Source of the DNA: Euptelea pleiosperma
Lineage: Eukaryota; Streptophyta; Magnoliopsida; Ranunculales; Eupteleaceae
DNA: 64,000 nucleotides
Direction: 5' to 3'
NCBI GenBank assembly: GCA_035048495.1
Contig: CM068549.1
Span: 6,803,822-6,867,821, forward strand
Part shown: positions 43,434-53,312 of the stretch, one piece after another
Position numbering within the stretch: position 1 is the stretch's first letter
Layout of the letters: every line of letters starts with the position of its first letter
Notes under the pieces: generated by a model
Database searches by the model: none
Told to the model about the DNA's origin: nothing
What the model saw: only the letters and a program-made list of their open reading frames with translations
Program-made: the position numbers and the translations under genes

Positions 43434-44199
43434 GTTCCTGCAGAAAAGTTAGATCGCACGGTCTAGGTATTCGGGAGTCTATTTGGAAGATCCTTGCCTT
43501 TTTAGGGTTCACTGAACAAGCACTAGATTTAGGCAAGTTTTTGAATTAATTTCCAAGTTCGAAATGGGTTAAAATTTAGGAATTCCCAGATTGGAAAATA
43601 CCTAGATTGGAAAGTTTCCCGAACGGTGGAGATCTTCCAAGAAAGATTTGATTGCGAGATCCCTTATAATTTTGGAAAATTTCCCAAAATTGAAATTCTG
43701 CTAGATTTGGGGTGTTTCCTTTTGCAGACTTTTCCAAATTCGGAAGATTTCTAAAGATAGAAATTCTTCTAAAGAGGAAACTTCTAAGAGGGGAAACCCT
43801 AATTAAGCAGAGTTTCAAGATTTTAGAATCTTTCCAAAAATCGCAAATCCTGGATTGGTGATTTCTAAAAAATCTGCAGAATATGAAACCCTAATTTTTT
43901 TGAATTTTGAATTTATTATTTTTTTGGTATTTTCCACTTAATCTAGGGTTTCTAAAAAAACCCTAGAACAAGATCTAGCAGTTATATGGAAAGCAGTAAA
44001 ATTCCTAAATTATTACAAATTGCACTCGGCCTTCCGAGGCATTAAAAATAGTAATTAAAAACTGCTAAAAATCACTAAAAATAAAAAAAAATAGAAAGTT
44101 TCCCGAAAAGGTCAGGCTGTCCAAATTGAGCAGCTTTTCGCTTCAGCAACTTTCCAATTCCGTCTTTACGTCCTTTTTCGCACTCCCGAACACCCGAGC
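43434..44199 (-). other. E5 leader, part next to the primer-binding site
   Basis: AT-rich leader sequence with many short segments resembling one another (for example TTTCCAAATT and AGATTTC variants at 43560-43830). It includes the block ACTCGGCCTTCCGAGGCATTAA (about 44024-44045), also seen in the E2 and E6 leaders. No gene is seen. Confidence 0.65.
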
Positions 44200-44212
44200 G
44201 GCAGCGGCGCCA
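44200..44212 (-). promoter_or_regulatory. Primer-binding site of E5 (tRNA-Asp type)
   Basis: On the reverse strand TGGCGCCGCTGCC, two bases from the LTR end. It differs by one base from the sites of E2 and E6 (TGGCGCCGTTGCC). Confidence 0.88.
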
Positions 44213-44214
44213 TT

Positions 44215-45237
44215 TGAAAGTAGGGTTTTTCCGCGTCGTTGGTTACGGAAACCCTAACTTCAACAAGATTTGTAATTTGATCCGATTATCCTCGAAAGTG
44301 TAGCCATGAGATGAAATCGGCCGAGACAGGTGAAAAGGTGGGTTGGCCATGTGACGTGGTGGTGCCCGTATGAACTTGAGGAGAAGCTGATGGTAGCGAC
44401 TTGTGGAGAGGATAAACCATTGTGGAGATCTGATAGAAGCATCGCTATGTGCTCGTGCCAATAGAAGGACCACTAGTTTGGAGATAATGGAGGAGGATGG
44501 CAGTGGATACCATCGGTGTTAATGGGTGACAGTGGTGGAAATGATGAGGTGCTGTGATGTTTGATGAAGACGGTGGTGGCAGCAACGTGGTTGAGGCGGA
44601 GTGGGGCTGTGATGGCAACCCGTTCTTGCTGGTTCGCCCAGCAAGAACAATGGTGGATGGATGGGATGAGCGTGCTGTGATGTTTGATGAAGACGGTGGT
44701 GGCAGCAACGTGGTTGAGGCGGAGTGGGGCTGTCAAAAACCGTAGAGATTTTGAAGATGGATTATGGCCGCAAGGAAGACGTTCAGTCTGTGTGCACTGA
44801 AGGTGAGAGGGCAGCAGGCGGTAGCAAGGAGGAGGGGAGCACTGACGGCCGGAGTTGCAGGTCTGCAACTCCGGCGTTGAGAAAACGGTAATGACCAAAA
44901 AAAAAAAAAGAAAACGAAAACGAAAAAGATGAGAAGAAAAAGAAAAAGAAGAAGAAGAAGAAGAAGAAGAAGAAGAAGAAGAAGAAGAAGGAGAAGGAGA
45001 CGGATGCCTTACCAGTCGGCCGGAGTTGCAGGCAACTCCGGCGAAGAAGAAGAAGATGAAGAAAAGGAGAAAGAGAAAAGAAGAAAAAGAAGAAGAATGG
45101 GGCCAAGGGTGAATGCGGGATTGATATGGGGGGAGAAAGGAGAAGATTTGAGGGGGATTAGGGTTCGAACGAACCCTTCTCCCTCATCTTATAAAGCTCC
45201 CTATTTCCATTAATGGAAATAGGGTATTTTTTGAAAA

Positions 45238-45282
<45 letters not shown>

Positions 45283-46201
45283 TAAAAACCTACTTTTCTA
45301 TGGGGAATCTCCCCAGTTAGTGGACCCCCCATTTAATTAAAATTATTTTTGAAATTCGCGGGGTCCACTAACTGGTCGGTCAGCGGGTCGATGAAGATGG
45401 GCCCGGCAATTGGCCCTCATGGGTTGATGATGTCCATCATCTCACAGAATGATGTGACAGACAGTCTGATGGCGATCGGATGGATGGTGACTTGATTGGG
45501 ACTCAGATTGGTAGATCGACGGATCTAGAGAGATCCAACGGTCCGATTGAAGATCCAACGGTCAGAAAGCTAAGGGAGATGAGACAGAGCCAATGAGCAG
45601 GAGTTCTGGGGTTAAGTCAATAGATTCGAGGACCGAGAAATGAAGAGAGAGAAAATAAGAAGAGATGAGAGAGAAAATATCAGAAAAAGTATTGGCAGAG
45701 GGTCATGAACCCTGGTTTTCCATTGTTCTTCACTTGAGCTTTGCCAGTAGAGCAGGCCATCATTTGATGTGGCTTTAAATGCTTTGGTCCTTCTCTTGGT
45801 TATCAGCTCTCCCGCTCTCGTGGTTCCTTGGGCCGGCTCTTCGGTCCTCTTTTTCAACCCGTATTTGGCCCATATCTTCTAGTCATAGCCTGTGGGCTCT
45901 TTAAGCTTTGATAATGGGCTCTCATGATCGAAATAGGCCCGCAAGTCTCGAGAATCATCCCATCGGGGTTTCCTGCGACAGAAGAAGCGCGTAATGAGAC
46001 TTTATCAGAACGGCTTAATATCTAGACTTCCGAAAATGTGTTTAATGCATGCAAATATACCATTTCGTCCAGAAAAGTGTGTTCTACGCAACAGAAGAGA
46101 CTCTTACGTAGAAAAGTAGGTAAATAGAGTATTTTACGTAGGAGAATGCAATAACGCTAAAAGGATAATTGCTTAAAATAAGCACTTTTGAGCGAATATC
46201 A
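44215..46201 (-). repeat. 5' LTR of E5
   Basis: A complete-ended LTR of 1987 bp, about 940 bp shorter than its partner. After the U5 end (GCGTCGTTGG variant) the sequence jumps at about 44293 from GATTATCCT to CGAAAGTGTAG, losing the R-region hairpin and flanking CT-rich DNA present in other LTRs. The middle part (about 45130-45550) resembles S3, sharing GGTCGGTCAGCGG and the CCCTCATGGGTTG segment. Two dyads (44849-44874, about 45021-45041), a 160-bp direct duplication (about 44548-44733, GTGCTGTGATGTTTGATG repeated) and a GAA tract are present. B-box hairpin at 45699-45713. Confidence 0.9.
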
Positions 46202-46206
46202 ATATG

Positions 46207-46303
46207 CATTTTGGATAGTCCAGTATCAAGCCATTTTAGTTGAATCTCATTACGCGCTTTTTCACTTGTAGGAGACCCTATCGGGCGATTCTCGAGGACT
46301 GGC
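46207..46303 (+). repeat. E6 5' LTR, piece 2
   Basis: A 97-bp remnant of the E6 5' LTR between the right end of E5 and the left end of S4, including TCTCATTACGCGCTTTTTC. The first base follows the second ATATG copy; the last five bases (CTGGC) are the S4 target site. Confidence 0.88.
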
Positions 46304-46762
46304 TGATATTCGCTCAAAAGTGCTTATTTTAAGCAATTATCCTGTTAGCGTTATTGCATTCTCCCACGTTAAAATACTCTATTTATCTACTTTTCTACGT
46401 AAGAGTCTCTTTTGTTGCGTAGAACACACTTTTCTGGACGAAATGGTATATTTGCATGCATTAAACACATTTTCGAAAGTCTAGACATGAAGTCATTCTG
46501 ATAGAGTCTCATTACGCGCTTCTTCTATCACAGGAAACCCCGATGGGACAATTCTCGAGAATGCGGGCCCACAATCAACTTCCAGAACCTTTAATCAAAG
46601 TATAGAGAGCCAGTGGACTTGGACAAGAAGATGTATGCTAAAGAAAAAAAAATAAGAGCCAGAGAGATCGAAAGAATCGAAGGACGACCAAGAAAGAATG
46701 ATAGACAAGCCCTCAAAGAAGAGACTAAGGAGATTAAAGCTTATAAACCAACAAAAGGAGAG

Positions 46763-46824
46763 TGTTTACTCAGTTGGTGAAGCATGCAGAAGACCAAGTC
46801 AAAGATCAGGGTTCAAGACCCTCT
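46763..46824 (+). promoter_or_regulatory. tRNA-like pol III promoter segment in S4
   Basis: A box TTACTCAGTTGG (46766-46777) and B box GGTTCAAGACC (46810-46820) with 44 bases between their starts. The B box lies in the hairpin AGGGTTC-AA-GACCCT (46808-46822), 504 bp from the LTR start. The intervening sequence GAAGACCAAGTCAAAGA is shared with E4. Confidence 0.65.
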
Positions 46825-47586
46825 ACTAGCATTTTCTCTTTCTCTCTCCTCTCTCTAGATCCTCATTCTCTCTCTACTCACAAACCAAATCATCTGATCC
46901 TCTCTCCTTCCTCAGTCACTCGATCTTACGGCCTACCTTGGTTTATCTCCAAACGTTCGATGATCCATCCGATCATCGCCATCATAGTCAACCGTCTGAT
47001 CACCATTCGATCATCACTCTTATCTGTCCGATCATCCATTGATCAAACGGCTTGAAGAGATGGCCCACCTCTCATTCTTATCTCACCACACTTTCTCAGA
47101 AGAGGCAGGGCCAATGCCACATGGCATGTGAGGGATATAAATCATATGGTTGAGAATTTTTGTCATACAAATGGGATTTTTTTAGGATTTTTGAAAATCA
47201 AATATTTTTGGAAACAGAAATAGAATTTTAAAAGAATTTTATGAAAAGGTGGGCTGGATTTTTGACCAATGTTTATACAAATGGGCCTTGTTGCTGGACT
47301 TTTCCTAAAGGAGTTGAGGATTTAAAGAAAATCAATACAAAGTTTATTTTCTTGAGAGGAATGCCACATGAACAAAGTTTAAAATGAAAGTCAATGTCTT
47401 TTTTAGAAAGTTCAAAGGAAGAATCAAAGCCCTTGGAAGCATTCCAAAAAGATTTTTGGGCATAGCATCTCATAATAGAAAGAATGGTTTTGGAAAAGCA
47501 TGTAAGAAGGATAGAGGTTGAGGCACGATCTAGAGAATGGGTGAACGATCCAGATTCACTCTCACCCACGTCCTCAACCTTCACCC

Positions 47587-47594
47587 TATATATG
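47587..47594 (+). promoter_or_regulatory. TATA motif of S4
   Basis: TATATATG after CACCC, followed by CCAAAACCC and pyrimidine-rich sequence. Its place in the LTR corresponds to the TATA motifs of E1 and E6. Confidence 0.5.
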
Positions 47595-48819
47595 TTGGCC
47601 AAAACCCTATTCCATCTCTAATCCCCCTCCAATCTCCTCCTTTCTCTTCCCAAAACCATCCCCCACGTTCTCCTTCTCTTCTTCCTTCCCTTTCTTTTTT
47701 TTTTTCTTTTTTTCTTCTTCTTCTTCTTCCTCCTCCATCTTCGCCGGAGTTGCAAGCAGCAACTCCGGCCATCTGAGTCTTCTTCTCCTCCTCCTTCTTC
47801 TTCTTCTTCTTCTTCTTCTTCTTCTTCTTCTTCTTCTTCTTCTTCTTCTTTTTTTTTTATTTATTTTCGTTTTCGTAATCTTCTGATTACCGTTTTCTAC
47901 CGGAGTTGCAGCCTGCAACTCCGGCCGGCAGGGTCCCCTCCCCCCTCTCTCTCTCAACCTCTCCTATCTTCTCTCTCTGCTCACCCTTCTCACCACACAA
48001 CCGAACTCCATAAAAGAAAGCAACCGGTTGCACTCTTGCAACACCGGTCGGTTCTCTCACAAACCACCACTATCTCCTAAACCTGCAACATCCAACCGAT
48101 CCTCCATCTTTTCCACAAACCGTGGCCAACCACCCTCACCCCCTTACCTTTTCCTTGCTGGCTGCTCAGCCTGCAATATCACCACATCGATGCCTGTCTT
48201 CGCTTTACCGTCGAGGACGCCATCAAAGCACCACCGTCTTCACACCTTCTCTTCCATGATTCAGTTTTGTATACCCTTCCAAACACTAGATCTACAACCA
48301 TTCTTCTCCACCCTTTCTCCACCTGATGCATCAATGTGCCACGATCCTTCCAGGTCACATCTCACGTTGTCATCTGCAAATTTCCACGATGCAATCATCT
48401 CTTGCTGTACCCATAGTATTACCCTTCTTCACCATTGAGCTACTATGTACCGCTGCAACCTCCCATGGTACCACCATCCTCTCCTTGTTGTGAAGCATCA
48501 TCCTCATGGCTAGAGAACTCTTCATGATCTCCATAGCCCAAAGTAAACACTGCACCGGTCTGCAACTCGCCTTGTGTTGGTGACCTCAACCCTCTTATAA
48601 CACCGATTGGTTCCCTCCAAGGTAAGCATTCTCCATCTCGGCCTCTTTTCCTCATTTGCCTTCTTCACTAAGCAAACCATCCCTACTCTCCATTCCTTCA
48701 CAATCCCTACAACACCCTACCACGTGGTCCTCTTCTCCGGGCAAAACTCCATGGCCGTGAAACACCTAGAATGGCGTCGCCCGCAACTACGGAAAAACTC
48801 TACCCACCATCTCCACCAC

Positions 48820-50409
48820 TGAAAATAGGTATTTTCCGCGTCGTTGGTTACGGAAACCCTAGAATCAACACATTTTTTAATTTATCCGAGACATTTAACC
48901 TGTAAAATGAGCAATTTTGCACAGTGGCTCGTGTCGGATGTCGATCCGCACTCGGGATTAATCAGATTAGAGCAATAAGGAACATAAAATAACAGAATTT
49001 TGTCAAACTCGAATCAAAATAAACTTTATTTCTTGAATTCAACTGTAACTTACAATTAAAACATGAGATAATTAATCTATAAAACAATAAACCTAAATTA
49101 AGTAGAGAGAGAAGATAGATGGCCTAGAGAGAGAAATAGAAATTAGAGAGAAAATAAGGAAGAAAAAGATAAAGAGGAGAAGAGAGAGAAAGTAGAGAGA
49201 GAAAAATGGAAGAAACTAGGGAGAGAGAGCTAGAGAAAGAAACTAGAGAGGATGGAAGAAAAGAGAAAGTGAAGAAACTTACCACTTACCGGATAGATCG
49301 CATCGGCCTAGATCGCACGGTCTAGGTGAAGGTGGTTTAGGACATGATGGAGCTGAAGATACCCTTTTTTTTTTTTTCGGAGTGGTTGGGTCGTCGGCCA
49401 AGGAGAGAGTCCAAGGAGCATCTATGGTGGAGGACCTTGGTGCATGGAAGTCGGGGTGGTCTTCTTGAACGGTGCACACGTAGGAAGCGATACACCCCAC
49501 TAGTTGAGGCACCACGTGGTGGCTGGCCAAGAGGAGATCTACCTCTTGAGTTAGAAGGACAGTCCGTGAGTGGGAAGAGAAGGCAGTGACGGTGCATCAG
49601 AGGAGGAGGAGGAGATCAGGCAGTGGAGAGGAGAGGAATCAGCAGGCGGTGCATATGCTGCAAGGTGGTGATGCGTGAGGAGCTCGCGGTTGAGGAGGTG
49701 AGAGATCGCCGGAAGTTGAAGCAACCGAACTTGCTGGTTCATTTTCAGGCGAAGGAGCAGCCATTCTTCAATGGAGGATGAAGCATGAAGATGGCAATGC
49801 TGGAGGCGCTGTTGCAGGTGGGCTGAGGAGGGTGGTTCGTGACGTGGTGGCCGGAGTTGCAGGCTGCAACTCCGGTAAGAAAACGCAACAAGAAGATGTG
49901 TGGCCCGTGGCAGCAAGCTCTGCTGCGCACAGGCGGAAGGGGGGGAAGTTTTAGATGAAGGAGAAGAAGAAGGAGACAGCAGCAAGAGGCGGAAGCAGAC
50001 ACGGTCGGAGTTCTGCAACTCCAGCCGGTAGATGAAGGTGAAGAAGACGGTGATGGGGTTTTAGGAGCTGCAGGCCGTTGCAGGCCGTTGTAGGCCAGAC
50101 CAGTAGCGTGGGTTGCCACTAAAGTGGCTGAACTGAGCAGGATGTGAGTGGTCTCGAGTTGGACACCTGCTGGCCGGAGTTGCAGACCTGCAACTCCGGC
50201 GAAAGAAGATAGGGAAGAAGAAGAAAGAAGAAAAAAGAAAAGAAGAAGAAGAGGAGGAAAGAAGGAGAGAATGAAGGGGAGAACGTGGGGAAGGAGAGGA
50301 GGAGAGGGGAGAGGGATTAGGGTTCGAACGAACCCTTCTCCTTCCTCTTATAAAGCTCCCTATTTCCATTAATGGAAATAGGGTATTTTTTAAATAAAAA
50401 AATATTTTT

Positions 50410-50445
<36 letters not shown>

Positions 50446-51424
50446 TAAAATGCTACTTTTCTATGGGGAATCTCCCCAATTAGTGGACCCCCCATTTAAT
50501 TAAAATTATTTTTGAAATTCGCGGGGTCCACTAACTGGTCGGACAGCGGATCGATGCTGATGGGCCCGGCTACTGGCCCACATGGACTGATGATGTCCAT
50601 CGTCTCACAAGATGATGTGACAGGCATTCTGAAGGCGATCGGATGGATGGTGACTTGATTGGGACCCAGATTGGTAGATCGACGGATCTAGAGAGATCCA
50701 ACGGTCCGATTGAAGATCCAACGGTCCGATGAAAGATCCAACGGTCCGATGGAAGATCCAACGGTCAGAAAGCTAAGGGAGATGAGATAGAGCTGATAGG
50801 CAGGAGTTCTGGGGTTAGGTCAGTAGATTCGAGGATCGAGAGATGAAGAGAGAGAGAGAATAAGGAGAGATGAGAGAAAAAGTATCAAAAAAAATGGAAA
50901 AAAGCACTGGCGGAGGGTCTGGAACCCTGGTCTTCACTGTGACATCCTCACGCTTCTCTAGTAGAGTCGACCATCATTCTTTGCTGACTCATGTGGCTTT
51001 AAACGCTTTGGTCCGTCTCTTGGTCATTGGCTCTCCTACTCTCTTCGTTCTTTGGGCCGGCTTTTTGGTCCTCTTATTCAGCCCATATTTGGCCCATATC
51101 TTCTAGTCATAGCATGTGGGCTTTTTAAGCTTTGATAATGGGCTTTCATGATCGATTTGGGCCCACAAGTCTTGAGAATCGTCCCATCGGGGTTTCCTGC
51201 GACAGAAGAAGCGCGTAATGAGACTTTATCAGAACGGCTTAATATCTAGACTTCCGAAAATGTGTTTAATGCATGCAAATATACCATTTCGTCCAGAAAA
51301 GTGTGTTCTACGCAACAGAAGAGACTCTTACGTAGAAAAGTAGGTAAATAGAGTATTTTACGTAGGAGAATGCAATAACGCTAAAAGGATAATTGCTTAA
51401 AATAAGCACTTTTGAGCGAATATC
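48820..51424 (-). mobile_element. S5: solo LTR, reverse
   Basis: A complete 2605-bp LTR (TGAAAATAGG to GAATATCA) with target duplication ACCAC (48815-48819 and 51425-51429), inserted in S4 and the innermost insertion in the window. It has four tandem 20-bp repeats (50694-50766), the perfect 26-bp palindrome (50358-50383), dyads near 49853-49876, 50004-50024 and 50174-50199, and the B-box hairpin at 50914-50928. Confidence 0.95.
50694..50766 (+). repeat. 20-bp tandem repeats in S5
   Basis: Four units of AGATCCAACGGTCCGATGGA with a period of exactly 20 bp. Other LTRs have one (S2), two (E5 5' LTR) or three (S1, S3, S6) units at the same place, so copy number changes readily. Confidence 0.9.
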
Positions 51425-52194
51425 AACCACTTGGCCGAATTCGGGTAAGTTTGATGCTATTTTGTTCTCTCTCTCTCTCTCTCTTTCCTTACTTTCTCTC
51501 TCTTTAGCTAGTCCTCTCTTCTTCATCACTTTCTCTTTCTAAACTCTCTCTAGTTTTCTCTCTCTAGTTCTCTCTTTCTCTCTCTAGTTTATTTATTTAA
51601 TTTTTTTATGCTTTATAATTTAGTTATGTTTACTTGATTGTAAGAGACATGTTCGATTGAATGAAGTTGATTTGAAAGAAAGTGTGTTCCATTCTCTGCA
51701 AATTTCTCGTCATTTTATGTTCTTATTTGCGCTAATCCGACTAATCCCGAGTGCGGATCGACATCCGACACGAATCCCTATACAAAAGCTCATATTTTGC
51801 AGGATAATCGGATAAAAATTACAAAATGTGTTGATTCTAGGGTCATTCTCTCAACGACAGAAAAACCCTATTTTCACTGGCGGGCCCACGATCAACCATA
51901 GAAGACTTCTATCAAAGCTTAAAGAGTCAACATGCTAGGATAAAAGGATAAAAGACATGTACGGGCAAAGCTAGAGGATCGTAGAGCCGGAACAAGGACT
52001 AAGAGAGAGAATAGCTGGAGACCAAGAGAAGGACTTAGGTGTTAAAAGCCACACCAATTGACATCAAAGGATAAGTTTGACTTATTGGTGGAGCGGACGA
52101 GAGAGAATAAAGAAGACCAGGGTTCAAGACCCTCCAATGTTTTTATTTTTATATTTTTCTCTCACCTCTCTCCTATTTCTCTCTTTATCTATCT

Positions 52195-52370
52195 ATCTTG
52201 GCCCATGACATAGGCCCATGACCTAAGCCCATGACCCATGATCCATGACCCATGCCCATACCCATGACCCATACCCATGTCCATGACCCATGCCCATACC
52301 CATACCCATGCCCATGCCCATGCCCATGACCCATGACCCATGCCCATTACCCATGCTCATGCCCATTTGC
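52195..52370 (-). repeat. CCCATG minisatellite in the E6 5' LTR
   Basis: More than 20 imperfect tandem copies of CCCATG(A), the reverse complement of the array at 18490-18620. It is longer here than in E2. Confidence 0.88.
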
Positions 52371-52536
52371 AACAACAAGAGAGAATTGGTCTCACTTGAC
52401 CGATTCTTCTCTCCCCCATATCTCTCTATCCTAGTCACTTTCTCTCTCATCTAACTAACCCATTCCCAACCGTTGGATCTCTCTAGATCCAACGGTCATC
52501 ATTTTTACAACAAGCAAAAAGAAAAAAAGAAAAGTC

Positions 52537-52544
52537 TATAAGAG
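52537..52544 (+). promoter_or_regulatory. TATA motif of the E6 5' LTR
   Basis: TATAAGAG, followed about 25 bp later by CTTGGGTTGGTTCCCTCCCCC, a sequence close to that after the E1 TATA box. This is the likely promoter for the E6 genomic RNA, although three insertions now disrupt the LTR upstream. Confidence 0.6.
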
Positions 52545-53299
52545 ATCTACGATCTCTCCTTCTTGGGTTGGTTCCCTCCCCCTTCTCTTCCTCTCTTTCT
52601 TCTCTCTTTCTTTCTCTTCTTCTTCACCCTTCTTCTCTGGCGAGCTCACCATTAACGCCTCCACCTCGAACTGCAAAGCGTCAAACAGCAACGTCTCCTT
52701 GCTGTCTATTCCATTTGCCACAATCAAAGGCTACAATCCTCAATCCTATTGAGTTCTATCCAATAGAAGTTGCACCATTTACCTCTTCTCCTAATTCATC
52801 TCTCTAACCTTCCTACCTTCTTTCACTCTCTTCTTTCCCTCTCTACCTTTACATGCTTTCTAGGGTAATATTTTAATGGCTTTCTAGATTAATTTGGTTT
52901 AATGTTATTTCCGTTGTAAAGCATTTGAACAAGCATTGTAAGCATTTATTTTTAGTTTAATGAACAAGTTTTAAATTCAAGTTTAAGTTATTTTCATTTA
53001 TTGTGTTTTTCATTCTCGTTTCTCTTATGTTTTTTTTCATTCTAATAGTTTTAACAACAATTTCAAACATATTTTAAATCAACCTCCACCATTCTCACCC
53101 TTCCATTTATTCCGAGCATTTTCTGATTATTCTTGTTTCTTATTGTGCTAACTAATCCCGAGTGTGGACGATATCTGACACGAGCCACTGTGCAAGTCTG
53201 CTTATTTGCAGATTAAGTGAACCAATTCAGAGAAATTACAAATATTGTTGAAATCAAGGGTTTTCGTAACCAACGAAGCGGAAAAATCTTAATTTCAAA

Positions 53300-53312
53300 T
53301 GGCGCCGTTGCC
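53300..53312 (+). promoter_or_regulatory. Primer-binding site of E6 (tRNA-Asp type)
   Basis: TGGCGCCGTTGCC two bases after the LTR end, complementary to the 3' end of plant tRNA-Asp, as known for Athila. Confidence 0.92.

Larger units (their letters stand above)
32630..46201 (-). mobile_element. E5: complete non-autonomous Athila-like element
   Basis: The only element whose two ends are both inside the window. It is 13.6 kb long, or about 10.5 kb without S3. The 5-bp duplication ATATG is perfect (32625-32629 and 46202-46206). Reading on the reverse strand: 5' LTR (44215-46201), primer-binding site (44200-44212), leader interrupted by S3, one intact 613-codon ORF (39367-37526), 3' non-coding region, polypurine tract (35556-35565) and 3' LTR (32630-35555). 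It has no RT, RNase H, integrase or gag capsid region, so mobility required help in trans. The two LTRs differ strongly outside their first 650 bp. Confidence 0.94.
46304..51878 (+). mobile_element. S4: solo LTR, forward, interrupted by S5
   Basis: LTR start at 46304 and end ...CTATTTTCA at 51878, flanked by CTGGC (46299-46303 and 51879-51883). Without S5 and its duplicated target it is 2965 bp. The first 260 bp resembles S3 and S6 and then, at TCTCGAGA (46553-46560), switches to sequence like the E4 LTR; so it is a mosaic. It has a strong tRNA-like segment, a TATATATG motif (47587-47594), two dyads (about 47743-47768, 47900-47924) around a CTT tract and the variant U5 end GTCATTCTCTCAACGACAG. 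Confidence 0.93.
51884..53297 (+). repeat. E6 5' LTR, piece 3
   Basis: The main part of the E6 5' LTR, ending CTTAATTTCA two bases before the primer-binding site. It is the near mirror of 17558-19000 in E2 and includes the B-box hairpin (52119-52133), the CATGGG minisatellite, a TATAAGAG box and the R/U5 end. Summing the three pieces gives about 1675 bp. Confidence 0.93.
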
